A DNA stretch of 64,000 nt from Profundicola sp048268105. Lineage in GTDB: Bacteria > Bacteroidota > Bacteroidia > Flavobacteriales > Weeksellaceae. Position 1 is the first letter of the stretch. Each line of letters opens with the position of its first letter. The stretch spans positions 1 to 64,000 of the forward strand of contig JBLWWH010000008.1 in assembly GCA_048268105.1 (NCBI GenBank), in the 5' to 3' direction. A model generated the notes under the pieces. The model was not told the DNA's origin, made no database searches, and was given only the letters and a program-made list of their open reading frames with translations. The position numbers and the translations under genes are program-made. This document shows positions 43,760 to 53,418 of this stretch, piece by piece.

Positions 43760-44815
43760 ATGAAGAAAATATTATTAGCTGTAGCCGCCTTTACCATGTT
43801 GGTGAGCTGCGATAACAAAAGTACGAAAACGGAGAATTTAGATGGCGTTGAATCTACCGAGCAACAGGTGGTGAATGTCTATACCCACCGTCACTATGAG
43901 CCAGATCAAGATATCTTTAAAATGTTTGAAGACAAGACGGGTATCAAAGTAAAAGTAATTAATGCCAGTGCAGATGAATTAATCCAAAAAATGAAAATGG
44001 AAGGGAAGCAATCTCCTGCTGATGTATTGATTACGGTTGACGCAGGTCGATTGAGTCGTGCTAAGGACGAAGGCTTGTTGCAAAGTATAGATTCAGAACT
44101 ATTAGAAAGCAAAGTACCTGCACACTTACAAGATGTAGATAATCAATGGTTTGGTTTAACAAAAAGAGCGCGAATTATTGCTTATGCCAAAGACCGAGTT
44201 AAACCAGAAGATTTAAGCACTTATGAAGATTTAGTGAATGAGAAGTGGAAAGGTAAAATTTTGGTAAGATCATCATCTAATATTTACAATCAGTCACTTT
44301 TGGCTTCTATCATTGCCAACGATGGCGAAGCAGCAGCAAAAACTTGGGCAGAAGGTATTGTAGCTAATATGGCTCGTGCGCCTAAGGGTTCAGATAGAGA
44401 TCAAGTGAAAGCTGTAGTGGCAGGAGAAGGAGATTTAGCGATTGTGAACTCATACTATATCGGTAAAATGTTGAACTCTCCAGACGCCGAAGAAGTGAAA
44501 ACAGCTCAAAAAATTGGCTTGTTTTTCCCAAATCAAGGTGATAGAGGAACGCACATCAACGTGAGTGGAGCTGGAGTGGCTAAATATGCACCCAACAAGG
44601 CCAATGCGATTAAGTTTATTGAATTTTTAATTAGTCAAGAAGCTCAGCAAGTATTTACAGAAGCCAACTACGAGTATCCAATTTTGGAAAGTGTAGCACC
44701 TGTAAAAGATATTGCAGATTGGGGAGAATTCAGCGAAGATCAATTAGGATTAAATAAATTAGGAGAATTTAATAAAAAAGCGGTTTTAATTTTTGATGAA
44801 GCAGGCTGGAAATAA
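43760..44815 (+). CDS. fbpA: ferric iron ABC transporter substrate-binding lipoprotein
   Basis: This 351-residue protein begins with a lipoprotein signal (LLAVAAFTMLVSCDN, lipidated Cys at residue 17). The mature part follows FbpA/FutA: VNVYTHRHYEPDQDIFKMFEDKTGIKVKV, PADVLITVDAGRLSRAKDEGLLQ and the twin tyrosines in NSYYIGKM that bind ferric iron. It captures Fe(III) in the periplasm and passes it to the permease. The permease gene starts within its last codons. Confidence 0.9.
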   Translation: MKKILLAVAAFTMLVSCDNKSTKTENLDGVESTEQQVVNVYTHRHYEPDQDIFKMFEDKTGIKVKVINASADELIQKMKMEGKQSPADVLITVDAGRLSRAKDEGLLQSIDSELLESKVPAHLQDVDNQWFGLTKRARIIAYAKDRVKPEDLSTYEDLVNEKWKGKILVRSSSNIYNQSLLASIIANDGEAAAKTWAEGIVANMARAPKGSDRDQVKAVVAGEGDLAIVNSYYIGKMLNSPDAEEVKTAQKIGLFFPNQGDRGTHINVSGAGVAKYAPNKANAIKFIEFLISQEAQQVFTEANYEYPILESVAPVKDIADWGEFSEDQLGLNKLGEFNKKAVLIFDEAGWK

Positions 44816-46460
44816 GAACGAAGTATTCTCTTTAAAAACTAGGCTCAAAAGGCTCAAGAGAGATTTAAACAAGTGGTCAGTATTTACGCTGGCCATTGTT
44901 TGTTTCTTGGCCTTGCCTATTATATTTATCGGAATAGAATTATTCTCGGGTCCAGGTGAGTCTTGGAGTCACATTGTAGACCACCTCTTGCCGGATTATA
45001 TCGGGAATTCCTTCTACCTTATTTTTATTTGCAGTATTCTCGTTTTATTGTTTGGAGTTTCTTCTGCTTGGTTTGTTTCGCGCTATGATTTTCTATTGAG
45101 AAAACAAATGGAGTGGCTGTTGATTCTACCCTTGGCGATTCCTTCTTATATTGTAGGTTATGCTTATGCTGGGGTATTTGACTATGGTGGAAGTATGGAT
45201 TTACTCTTTAGAAAAATCGGAATTAATTTTCTCCGTATTGATATTATGAACAGAGCTGGACTAGCTTTTGTTTTGAGTATTTCGCTTTTTCCCTATGTAT
45301 ATGTTAGTGCAAGAGCCTTCTTCTTGAACCAAGCTAACAATTTGCTAGAGGCCTCCAAAATGTTGGGCGTTGGCGAGATTAAGACATTTTTTAGATTAAT
45401 GCTTCCTTTGGCTAGACCTGCAATTGTAGCTGGATTAGTTTTGGTTTTAATGGAGGTTTTAAACGATTATGGTGCTGCAAAATACTATGGTGTAAATACT
45501 TTTACGACGGGTATTTTCAGATCGTGGTTCTCCTTAGAAGAGCCTCAAACAGCCGTTTATTTATCAGCCTTGTTGATTATAATAATCTTTGCTTTAATTT
45601 TAATTGAAAAATGGCAAGTAAGGAAAATTAAGTTCACTTCGGCAAAAACAAATAGCACGCAAATTCAAAGAAAAGAACCGAAAGGTGCGATGCATGGCTT
45701 GATTTTTACTTTAGTTTTTATCCCGATTTTATTAGGGTTCATAATTCCATTAGCTCAATTAATTTACTGGGCATTTATTACAGCTTCTAGGGTCTTTGAC
45801 ATGGAATTTATTATGATTTCGCTACAGAGTTTTGCCATAGCGATTGGATCTTCTTTAATCACGGTATTTTTTGCTCTTATATTAATTTACTTCTCTAAAT
45901 GGAGTACTTTGACGAGTATCAAAAATATTTCTAGAGTAGGTGTTCTAGGATATGCCATTCCTGGAGCGGTGATAGCCATTGGTATAATGATTCCAACTTT
46001 GGCCTTAGATAAATGGTTGATTGGAGTGTTGAGTAATTTTGGAATTGATTCGGGGTTGATTATCAATGGAACTCTGATTGCTTTGTTATATGCTTATGCC
46101 GTAAGATTCTTAGCAGTTGCTTATAATCCCATTGATTCCACGAGTTTAAAAGTTGATAGTTCAATTCCAGACTCATCTAAAGTCTTAGGCGCAGGAAATA
46201 TTAAGACATTTTTCAAAATTGAATTCCCATTAATTAAAACAGGCGTATTCAGTGCGGTGATTTTGGTTTTCATCGATGTTATGAAAGAATTACCCTTAAC
46301 ATTAATTTTAAAACCTTATCATATAGACACCTTGGCGGTTAAGGCTTTTGAATATGCCAGCGACGAAATGGTCATGGAAGCGGCAATCCCGTCACTTTTC
46401 ATTATCTTTACGGCCATGATACCTGTGATATTATTAAATAAATTACTGATCAAAAAATAA
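44796..46460 (+). CDS. fbpB: ferric iron ABC transporter permease
   Basis: This 554-residue inner-membrane permease is a fusion of two six-helix units, as in FbpB/SfuB. Each half has the EAA loop that touches the ATPase: LEASKMLGVGEIKTFFRLMLPLARPAI in the first and PDSSKVLGAGNIKTFFKIEFPLIKTG in the second. The ATG at 44796 is chosen; a TTG one codon earlier is also in frame. The start overlaps fbpA by 20 bases and the ATPase starts three bases after its stop. Confidence 0.92.
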   Translation: MKQAGNKNEVFSLKTRLKRLKRDLNKWSVFTLAIVCFLALPIIFIGIELFSGPGESWSHIVDHLLPDYIGNSFYLIFICSILVLLFGVSSAWFVSRYDFLLRKQMEWLLILPLAIPSYIVGYAYAGVFDYGGSMDLLFRKIGINFLRIDIMNRAGLAFVLSISLFPYVYVSARAFFLNQANNLLEASKMLGVGEIKTFFRLMLPLARPAIVAGLVLVLMEVLNDYGAAKYYGVNTFTTGIFRSWFSLEEPQTAVYLSALLIIIIFALILIEKWQVRKIKFTSAKTNSTQIQRKEPKGAMHGLIFTLVFIPILLGFIIPLAQLIYWAFITASRVFDMEFIMISLQSFAIAIGSSLITVFFALILIYFSKWSTLTSIKNISRVGVLGYAIPGAVIAIGIMIPTLALDKWLIGVLSNFGIDSGLIINGTLIALLYAYAVRFLAVAYNPIDSTSLKVDSSIPDSSKVLGAGNIKTFFKIEFPLIKTGVFSAVILVFIDVMKELPLTLILKPYHIDTLAVKAFEYASDEMVMEAAIPSLFIIFTAMIPVILLNKLLIKK

Positions 46461-46462
46461 AC

Positions 46463-47467
46463 ATGCTACAAATTACTTCACTTTCTAAAAGCTTCGACAA
46501 AGGCAAAACTTTTGCCCTAGAAGATGTCTCTTTCAACTTGAAATCAGGGCAAGTCTGTGCGATTGTAGGAGAGAGTGGAAGTGGTAAAACTACTTTGGTG
46601 CGGCTTATTGCAGGTCTCGAAAGACCAGATCATGGAAACATAAGCATGAATGGAAAAACCATCGCATCATTAAATAAATTTGTTCAGCCCGAAAAAAGAA
46701 AAATTGGTTTAGTTTTCCAAGAGTATGCTTTGTTCCCGCACCTCAGCATTTTAGATAATGTGCTATACGGTATTTCAAAGGGCAAAAACAAAAAGAAAAG
46801 AGCTCAAGAAATGCTTGACCTTGTTGGGTTGGGCGATATGGGAAAGCGTTATCCACATCAACTTTCTGGTGGACAACAACAACGTGTAGCTTTAGCAAGA
46901 GCGTTGGCTCCACAGCCTTCCCTATTAATTTTAGATGAGCCGTTCAGCAATTTAGATACTTTATTGAGAACCCAATTGAGAAATGAGGTTTTTGATATTA
47001 TTAAAAAGACCGAAGTCACAGTTTTATTTGTTACCCACGATACCCAAGATGCTCTTTCTGTAGCGGATGAGATTCTTATTCTGCAAAAAGGAAAAGTGGT
47101 TCAAAAAGATGTGGCGGCAAATCTATATGTCAAACCAAATACGCTCTATGTAGCATCATTATTTGGTAGCACGGTGCATATCAACCAGAATTTACAAACG
47201 GCATTTAAGTGTCCGTTGAAGGAAACTTGTTGTCATGCGATTCGAAATGATAAAATTAAAGTGAGTCCTTCTTCTCACGAAACAGATTGTGAGTATATCA
47301 CCACGGCCAAAGTAATTAAGAAGATCGAGTTAGGAGATTCGGTTCAATTATTATTGAAGTTGGAATCTGGCGAGCAATTAACAGTTATGACCAGAGATAA
47401 AAACATTGCAGACACCATTACTGTAGGATTTAACTCTACCGATATTCTTGAGTTTGAGCAAGAATAA
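46463..47467 (+). CDS. fbpC: ferric iron ABC transporter ATP-binding protein
   Basis: This 334-residue ATPase has Walker A GESGSGKTTL, the Q-loop in VFQEYALFPHL, the signature LSGGQQQRVALARAL, Walker B LLILDEPFSNLD and the switch VTHDT. The C-terminal ~90 residues are a TOBE-like regulatory domain with several cysteines (FKCPLKETCCHAI), which may sense metal; that is inference. It completes the fbpABC operon. No terminator was clear after it. Confidence 0.93.
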   Translation: MLQITSLSKSFDKGKTFALEDVSFNLKSGQVCAIVGESGSGKTTLVRLIAGLERPDHGNISMNGKTIASLNKFVQPEKRKIGLVFQEYALFPHLSILDNVLYGISKGKNKKKRAQEMLDLVGLGDMGKRYPHQLSGGQQQRVALARALAPQPSLLILDEPFSNLDTLLRTQLRNEVFDIIKKTEVTVLFVTHDTQDALSVADEILILQKGKVVQKDVAANLYVKPNTLYVASLFGSTVHINQNLQTAFKCPLKETCCHAIRNDKIKVSPSSHETDCEYITTAKVIKKIELGDSVQLLLKLESGEQLTVMTRDKNIADTITVGFNSTDILEFEQE

Positions 47468-47588
47468 TATTTAAGTTTACTTATCTAATTTTAAATATAG
47501 TTTTCGGCAGCTTAGTTTATAGAGAGATGCTTATTTGGTTAAGTTAAATGTGCTGTTTTACAAGCCTTAATACTCACGATTTTTAAAT

Positions 47589-48410
47589 TTATTTAGGCAA
47601 AATAACTAATGGTGTTTGTCCTTCGTGTACCAAGTCGTTAATTAAAAATCTTCTAAAAAGCTTGTCTGTTAACAGTCTTGAACCTCTCTGTACAACAAGA
47701 ATTTCATCGATTTTGTCATTGATAACTTTTTTAATATCTTGTAATCTATCCTTTCCTTCGTAGATTGCAGTTGTTGTATTAAATCTATCTTCGTACATAT
47801 ATTTTAGTTTATCCAATTCAGCTTGGATTATAGAAGTATCCTCGTCGGTTTGAGCTAAATGAAAAAAGGTAAGATGCGTGTTTTTATCCTCTATAAACTC
47901 TAAAAAATTATTCAATTCTTGGATGTTGATCGGGTGCTTTTCATTGATGGCGACAAATATCTTTTCATGCGTGTAAGCATCAATTTCTTGTGGCATGGCG
48001 ACTACGATATTATTAGTACTATTAATAACTTGTAAGGCATAACTACCAAAGAAAATCTTCTTTAGCATAGAAGTACCTTTAAGTCCAACGAATATTAAAT
48101 CCTCAAAATCTTCTGCCAAAAGTTGAGGCAGGCTCATCTGGAAATCATTTTCAGAAACGTGATAATTAACGCTCTCTGGGTGAGGAATAATTTCTCGAGT
48201 GAGTGCTTTTAGTTTCTGCAAGGCCTCTTCATTTGCTTCCGCGGTGATTTGCTGTTTGATCTCGGAATCGGCCAAGGCAGGTGACTGAACAATCGATTGA
48301 TGCACCAACAAAAGTTGTGCTTTTGCCTGAAGACTCCATTGATAAGCATATTTAATGAGATTACTAGAGTGTTCAGATAAGTCAATAAGTAGTATAAAAC
48401 GCTTTCTCAT
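47589..48410 (-). CDS. universal stress protein with two Usp domains
   Basis: This 273-residue protein contains two UspA-like units. The first runs from KRFILLIDLSEHSSNLIKYAYQWSLQAKAQLLLVHQ to LIFVGLKGTSMLKKIFFGSYALQVI, with the typical G-x-x-G-x(n)-G-S end; the second is from HEKIFVAINEKHPINIQELNNFLEF to LVVQRGSRLLTDKLFRRFLINDLV and is less conserved. Such proteins help survival under energy stress and some bind ATP. It follows the antiporter gene by 24 bases on the same strand, so the two may act together in ion stress. Confidence 0.85.
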   Translation of the reverse strand: MRKRFILLIDLSEHSSNLIKYAYQWSLQAKAQLLLVHQSIVQSPALADSEIKQQITAEANEEALQKLKALTREIIPHPESVNYHVSENDFQMSLPQLLAEDFEDLIFVGLKGTSMLKKIFFGSYALQVINSTNNIVVAMPQEIDAYTHEKIFVAINEKHPINIQELNNFLEFIEDKNTHLTFFHLAQTDEDTSIIQAELDKLKYMYEDRFNTTTAIYEGKDRLQDIKKVINDKIDEILVVQRGSRLLTDKLFRRFLINDLVHEGQTPLVILPK

Positions 48411-48434
48411 ACTATAAATATAGATTAAATAATT

Positions 48435-49895
48435 TTAAGAATATAAACTCTTGCTCACCATTGCAAAATCTTCTTCGGTATCTGCCAAAATCATTAAGGT
48501 GTCATCCTGTTCAAGTTCGGTAGAGCCACCAGGTCTGATGTATTTTCCGTTACGTTGAATCATTACAATAAAGGCTGTGCTTGGGAAATTTAAGTCTACA
48601 ATGCGCTTGTTAATCACAGAAGCTCCTGGCAAAATATCAAACTCCTTGAGTAATGATTTTGGGAAATTTAGTAAAATCCTATCAACTTCAGTTATACGTT
48701 TTTGATCCTCTGGAATTCCCACATGCAGCCATTTCGCTACCACGGTAAGTGAGGTTCCTTGAATTAAAACTGAAGTTACAGAAATAAAGAATACAATATT
48801 AAAAATTATGGGCGCTTTATCTACACCTGCTAACAATGGATAAGTCGCGAATACAATAGGAACTGCTCCACGCAAACCAACCCATGAAATATAAAGTCTT
48901 CTTCTCAGTTTCATCTTAAAGAATGCAGTGCTTATGAAAACAGCTACTGGTCTTGCTACCAAAATCAGGAATAGTGAAATCATTAATCCAATGCCCATAT
49001 AAGGGATGATTTCGGATGGGAAAACCAATAAACCTAAGGTAAGGAAAAGCACAATTTGCATTAACCAAGCTAAACCATCAAACATTTTAAGAATGGTATT
49101 TTTATGAATTAAATCTTGATTTCCAAGAAATACAGCACAGATATAAATAGCTAAAAATCCGTTTCCTCCAATAAAATCTGTCGCAGAGAAAGTTATAAAC
49201 ATCAAGGCAATTACAAGAACTGGATATAAACCTTCTATGCCCAATTTAATTCTGTTTATTACGAATTTGGTCAATTTACCAAAGCCAAAACCAGCAATTG
49301 CTCCTAAAATCATTTGCTGAAAAAATACCGGAATCACCGATACAATGCCTTGATCTTGATTCACCACCAAGCTTAGGAATGCAATTGTGAGCACATAAGC
49401 CATCGGGTCGTTACTTCCACTTTCTAGCTCTAGCGTAGGTCGTATGTTTTTCTTTAAGGCTAAACTCTTAGATCTCAAAATAGAGAAAACCGCTGCAGCA
49501 TCTGTGGATGAAACAATTGAGCCCAACAGCATACTCTCATAAAAAGTAAAATCTGTAACATAATACACAAATGTTCCTAAACTTAAAGCTGTAAGCAGAA
49601 CGCCCAAGGTGGAGAGTGCAATTCCCTCTTTGAGAATGGGTTTAACGGATTTAAAACTCGTATCTAATCCACCAGAAAACAATATAAAGTTAAGGGAAAC
49701 AATCCCGATAAATTGAGCAGCTTTTGGATTGTCAAAATATATTCCACCAATTCCATCTGTACCTGCTAGCATTCCAATTCCTAAGAATAAAATAAGCGTA
49801 GGTACACCAAATTTGTAAGACGATTTTCCAGCGAGAATGCTAATAAACAAAAGTAAGGAACCAATTAGTAAAATGTTTTCGGTGGTAATGTTCAT
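48435..49895 (-). CDS. potassium/proton antiporter of the CPA1 family
   Basis: This 486-residue protein has about twelve membrane helices of a Na+/H+ or K+/H+ exchanger, with LFSGGLDTSFKSVKPILKEGIALSTLGVLLTALSLG and the ion-site stretch GSIVSSTDAAAVFSILR plus LELESGSNDPMAYVLTIAFL (the ND pair). A C-terminal RCK/TrkA_C domain (LPGASVINKRIVDLNFP...TLMILADTEEDF) points to the NhaP2/CvrA type regulated by nucleotides. It leads a two-gene unit with the Usp gene. Confidence 0.9.
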   Translation of the reverse strand: MNITTENILLIGSLLLFISILAGKSSYKFGVPTLILFLGIGMLAGTDGIGGIYFDNPKAAQFIGIVSLNFILFSGGLDTSFKSVKPILKEGIALSTLGVLLTALSLGTFVYYVTDFTFYESMLLGSIVSSTDAAAVFSILRSKSLALKKNIRPTLELESGSNDPMAYVLTIAFLSLVVNQDQGIVSVIPVFFQQMILGAIAGFGFGKLTKFVINRIKLGIEGLYPVLVIALMFITFSATDFIGGNGFLAIYICAVFLGNQDLIHKNTILKMFDGLAWLMQIVLFLTLGLLVFPSEIIPYMGIGLMISLFLILVARPVAVFISTAFFKMKLRRRLYISWVGLRGAVPIVFATYPLLAGVDKAPIIFNIVFFISVTSVLIQGTSLTVVAKWLHVGIPEDQKRITEVDRILLNFPKSLLKEFDILPGASVINKRIVDLNFPSTAFIVMIQRNGKYIRPGGSTELEQDDTLMILADTEEDFAMVSKSLYS

Positions 49896-50227
49896 AAATT
49901 AAAAGCCATAGTTAATTTAAAATGGTCTAAAATAATCGTCAGAATTGTAAAAATACGGAATTCAAAAAAAATTGAATCCTGCATTTAGCTTAATTTCATC
50001 GACTTGACGCTAAAGTTATTTAATTCTAGGGGTTTTTAAATTATTAATCTTAAAAATTTATCGAAATTCCTCTTTTAGCTAATTCTCAAAACTTAGAATA
50101 AAATGGAATTAAATCTTATTGTAAATTATGAAATTAAGATAAAATATGTGAATATAACGATAAAATTTAGCTGATTTTGCGAAAGTAAATTTTAAACCAT
50201 TATCTTGCAGGTTAAATTAATTTCTAT
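49896..50227. other. divergent intergenic region
   Basis: About 330 AT-rich bases between the antiporter and the NPxHGQPGHDC lipoprotein gene, which diverge. A TATCTTGC at 50211-50218 is a likely variant -7 box 10 to 17 bases before the ATG at 50228. Otherwise nothing recognisable is seen. Confidence 0.45.
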
Positions 50228-50626
50228 ATGTTTATTTCAAACTTTGCTAAAAAATCCTTTTTATTACTACCTATTGCTTCGGCATTTGTTTTTGTTTCAT
50301 GCGATAACAAAGACAGTCAAGTAAAACCAGAAGTTAAAGAAGAGCTTAAAAATAAAAATTTTGTAGTTCCAGCAGAAGGAACAGCAGAAGAAACGAGTTC
50401 AGGTGATGTAGCACTTAATCCTGCACATGGTCAACCTGGTCATGATTGTGCGATTCCAGTGGGGGCACCCTTAAATAGCAAGCCAGCTTCAGGTCAAAAT
50501 ATGATGCCTCCGCCTGCGCCAGTTCAAAATCAACCTGCTGCTGCACCAACAGGTTCGGGAATGGTAAATCCTCCACACGGACAGCCAGGTCATGATTGTG
50601 CGGTACCAGTAGGAGCACCTTTATAA
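50228..50626 (+). CDS. lipoprotein with a duplicated NPxHGQPGHDC motif
   Basis: This 132-residue protein starts with a lipoprotein-like signal (LLLPIASAFVFVSCDN, Cys at about residue 25) and a charged linker, then carries LNPAHGQPGHDCAIPVGAPL, a Pro/Gln-rich spacer and VNPPHGQPGHDCAVPVGAPL as the very C-terminus. The repeats are 17 of 20 identical and share His and Cys residues (HGQPGHDC) that could bind metal or heme; this is inference. The motif is seen in other Bacteroidota surface proteins, but I know of no tested function. A weak hairpin follows. Confidence 0.75.
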   Translation: MFISNFAKKSFLLLPIASAFVFVSCDNKDSQVKPEVKEELKNKNFVVPAEGTAEETSSGDVALNPAHGQPGHDCAIPVGAPLNSKPASGQNMMPPPAPVQNQPAAAPTGSGMVNPPHGQPGHDCAVPVGAPL

Positions 50627-50678
50627 TCTATAAAGTTGAAAGCAATTATTGCTTTAAAATGTTATAAAAAATCCACTT

Positions 50679-51644
50679 TTAGTTCTTTAAATTGAACTCT
50701 ATATAAATGGGTAAATGATCAGAAATACCTCGGGCAAGCTCGAGGTATTTGCATTTTTGAACGAAGTCAATCGTTTCTGCATTGAGCCGTTCGATGCCAG
50801 GTAAAAAGTAAATATTGTCAATTGCATGGTTGATGTAATTACCTTCCTTGCATTTCATTTTTAGGGTAGTAGGTTGCTGATACAGCGAATTTGTGAAGCC
50901 CTTATGGTATAGTGGTTTCCATACAGCGTGATTTTCATCTAAATTAAAATCACCAGCAATCAATATGTTTTTAGTTTCTAATCGGTTTGGGTAATCGATA
51001 AAGTGAATAATTTCCTCTTCGGGTTTGTCGTAAAATTTCCTTGAGTGATAATTTATCACATAAAAATCCTCAGCGTCTTTTTTGGTCTTAAAATTGGCAA
51101 TAAAGGGTTCACGATAGCAGATGTCTTCTAAATCCTTATCTAAATAAGCACGATGTTGAAGGCTTACATTAGAAGTCTTCCATAGAAAAGCATATCGTTC
51201 ACTTATGTTAGATGATGGACTTTTGGTTGGGTCACTGATTTGATAATCCCATTTAGCGCCCATTCGATTGAGTTCATCTGCTATTTTTGCTACAGCTTGA
51301 GCGCCCGCAGGATCTTTAGCAACCACTTCTTGAATGGCAACAATGTCAAAATTTCGTAGAATTTTGGCCATAGCTAATATTTCTTCAGCTGATTTGGATC
51401 TTCCTAAATGCCGAATGTTCCACGAGATCAGTTTAATGGAATTCTTGTCTTTAAATTCCACGCGCACCGGTAACAAATCCTTCGGTTGTAGACTATCTTG
51501 AAAAATACTATCAACAACGATAGGAGGAGTTACCACTTCGCTCAACTCAGTTTCAAAAACCTCTTCAGAAAGTCCCTGAACTTGGGGTTGACAAGATAGG
51601 AGAGTGAATAATATTAAAATAAATGAGATGATATATTTCAGCAT
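50679..51644 (-). CDS. endonuclease/exonuclease/phosphatase-family lipoprotein
   Basis: This 321-residue protein has a lipoprotein signal (FILILFTLLSC, Cys at residue 18) followed by an EEP domain: IKLISWNIRHLGRSKSAEEI, DIVAIQEVVAKDPAG with the metal-binding Glu, NYHSRKFYDKPEEEI, AGDFNLDENHAVW and the terminal GISDHLPIYIEF catalytic motif. It hydrolyses phosphodiesters in the periplasm or outside, perhaps extracellular DNA. It follows the PD-(D/E)XK-like gene by 33 bases on the same strand. Confidence 0.88.
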   Translation of the reverse strand: MLKYIISFILILFTLLSCQPQVQGLSEEVFETELSEVVTPPIVVDSIFQDSLQPKDLLPVRVEFKDKNSIKLISWNIRHLGRSKSAEEILAMAKILRNFDIVAIQEVVAKDPAGAQAVAKIADELNRMGAKWDYQISDPTKSPSSNISERYAFLWKTSNVSLQHRAYLDKDLEDICYREPFIANFKTKKDAEDFYVINYHSRKFYDKPEEEIIHFIDYPNRLETKNILIAGDFNLDENHAVWKPLYHKGFTNSLYQQPTTLKMKCKEGNYINHAIDNIYFLPGIERLNAETIDFVQKCKYLELARGISDHLPIYIEFNLKN

Positions 51645-51677
51645 TTATTTGGAGTAATAATGTTGTTTATCAATGGG

Positions 51678-52649
51678 TTAAATCTTGTCGAGTAGATTTT
51701 TTGCTTTTTCTTTAAAGGTTTTTGGATACACATTGGTTTCTGCAACATCCTTTAATATTGAAATGACAGTTTCATCTCTCAAATATCGAAATAAACCCAT
51801 ATTCCAAGCTTTTAAATCAGGATTGGAATTACTATAATATTTCCAGAACTTTGGTCTTGTTGACTTAAAAATAATTGCTGTTTCTTTATCACAATGAAAT
51901 CCTTCAAGGGTTTCTTCATCCTCCATGCTTGGTTCGATATGATTCATTTGGGCAATAGCAAAGATAAATCTCTCACTTTCTTTTTGATTGGGAGCCAATG
52001 AAGTAAATACTGCCATTTTCCCCATTTTGGCGTGTAAACTTGATATAGTAATATTGGCATCAAATTCTTCTTCAGTTGGTAAATCTAATTTGATGTCTTG
52101 ATCAAAAACGCTATTATCTAGTGCTGATGAAACCTCTTCTTTAGACCAAGTTTGATGTTTAAAATTATAGGCTACTAACTCTTCATCAAAAACATGACTC
52201 CAATCTTCATTGTTATACTTCACCTTAAACGCAACGTTACCATCCTTAGATTTAGGGGGTGAACTCGATTCTTTTTCAATTTTCAAGTTGGAAGTCTCGT
52301 ATAAATGGTGAATATCGTCTTTACTATATTGAATGATTTCAATTCCGTTTTTTTCTAAGGCAAGGCTAGAAGTCTTTGGAATGAAAGGAGCAGCTAAAAT
52401 AATACGTGTTTTAAATAACTTATACTTCAGATTTTTAACCAGAAGATGATCCAAATCTGACTTGGATACGGTGGTTTGTTTAATTTCTAATAATACACGC
52501 TGATCATCTTTATCTTTAAAAGTTAGGTGAGTATTCAGGCCATGATCTGAATTTGGTTGTTTATCTATAATTGTAAGACCTTCTTCTATTAAATCTTTGT
52601 GAAATAATTCGAAAGCTTGTTCAATTTGTATTTTAGATAGGTTGTTCAT
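51678..52649 (-). CDS. putative nuclease-fold protein of unknown function
   Basis: I do not recognise this 323-residue protein with confidence. The N-terminal ~100 residues have the outline of a PD-(D/E)XK nuclease: NSDHGLNTHLTFKDKDDQRVLLEIKQTT contains a D followed by EIK, then RIILAAPFIPKTSSLALEKNGIEIIQYS resembles the later strand of the NucS/RecB-like fold. The C-terminal half is mixed and cysteine-poor, with DETVISILKDVAETN. It could act on DNA or RNA, but the fold match is a guess from the motif pattern. It lies upstream of an EEP hydrolase gene on the same strand. Confidence 0.45.
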   Translation of the reverse strand: MNNLSKIQIEQAFELFHKDLIEEGLTIIDKQPNSDHGLNTHLTFKDKDDQRVLLEIKQTTVSKSDLDHLLVKNLKYKLFKTRIILAAPFIPKTSSLALEKNGIEIIQYSKDDIHHLYETSNLKIEKESSSPPKSKDGNVAFKVKYNNEDWSHVFDEELVAYNFKHQTWSKEEVSSALDNSVFDQDIKLDLPTEEEFDANITISSLHAKMGKMAVFTSLAPNQKESERFIFAIAQMNHIEPSMEDEETLEGFHCDKETAIIFKSTRPKFWKYYSNSNPDLKAWNMGLFRYLRDETVISILKDVAETNVYPKTFKEKAKNLLDKI

Positions 52650-52758
52650 GGGTTTATATTTGCTGATTTAATTAAATCACTTAAAGATAATTATTTTTAA
52701 GAGGGATATGAAAGATGAAGCCTTTAAATTATGCTGAAATCTTTTTATTAGAAAATAA

Positions 52759-52788
52759 AACTGTCCTATAAATGTGTATAGGACAGTT
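52759..52788 (-). terminator. intrinsic terminator after phnA
   Basis: AACTGTCCTATA (52759-52770) pairs with TATAGGACAGTT (52777-52788), a 12-bp stem. On the minus strand the stem is followed by TTATTTTC, ending the phnA transcript. Confidence 0.8.
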
Positions 52789-52823
52789 GATTATGTTAAA
52801 ATAAATATATTGCGTGTGGTAAA

Positions 52824-53402
52824 TTATATTTTCTTAACGTATTCTGTAATGATAACAATGGTTTGACCGTCCACCTTACCTTCGATAAAATTAGCATTTT
52901 CTGGGTCAAGCGAAATTCTTCTTACAGCCGTACCTTGTTTAGCCACCATGCTACTTCCTTTTACTTTTAAATCTTTAATTAAAACTACAGAATCACCAGG
53001 AGCTAAAATCACACCATTACAATCTCTATGAACCACTTTGTCCTCGTCATCAACAAAGTCTCCAGCAGCTTTAGCAAATTCTAGTTCTTCTGGCTCCATG
53101 TACATCATACCCAATAAATCTACTGGCCAACCTTCTCCTTTTAATTGGTTTAGCATTCTCCATGCAACCACCTTAACTGGAGTGTATTGACTCCACATGC
53201 TATCATTTAAGCTTCTCCAGTGGTTTGGGTCAACTTTTTCTGGATCTTCGATTTGAGAGATACAGGTTTCACAAGCTAAAATAGCGTGGTCAGCAATTTC
53301 TTCTGTTTTTGGTGGAACTAAATACATTTTAAGGTTTTCAGTTGCAGCACATAATTCACAGGTATTATCGCTCCTATCTTGTAGTTCTTTTAAAACACTC
53401 AT
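52824..53402 (-). CDS. phnA: PhnA-domain protein
   Basis: This 192-residue protein has an N-terminal zinc-ribbon part (CELCAATENLK...ILACETCISQIED) with two CxxC pairs, and the C-terminal PhnA domain VHRDCNGVILAPGDSVVLIKDLKVKGSSMVAKQGTAVRRI, followed by NFIEGKVDGQTIVIITEYVKK. The family name comes from its place near phosphonate genes, but the function is unsettled. The ATG at 53402 (MSVLKELQDRSD) is supported by a -7 box just upstream; the in-frame extension to 53453 is rejected. Confidence 0.9.
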   Translation of the reverse strand: MSVLKELQDRSDNTCELCAATENLKMYLVPPKTEEIADHAILACETCISQIEDPEKVDPNHWRSLNDSMWSQYTPVKVVAWRMLNQLKGEGWPVDLLGMMYMEPEELEFAKAAGDFVDDEDKVVHRDCNGVILAPGDSVVLIKDLKVKGSSMVAKQGTAVRRISLDPENANFIEGKVDGQTIVIITEYVKKI

Positions 53403-53418
53403 TATTTTTAAATTTTCA

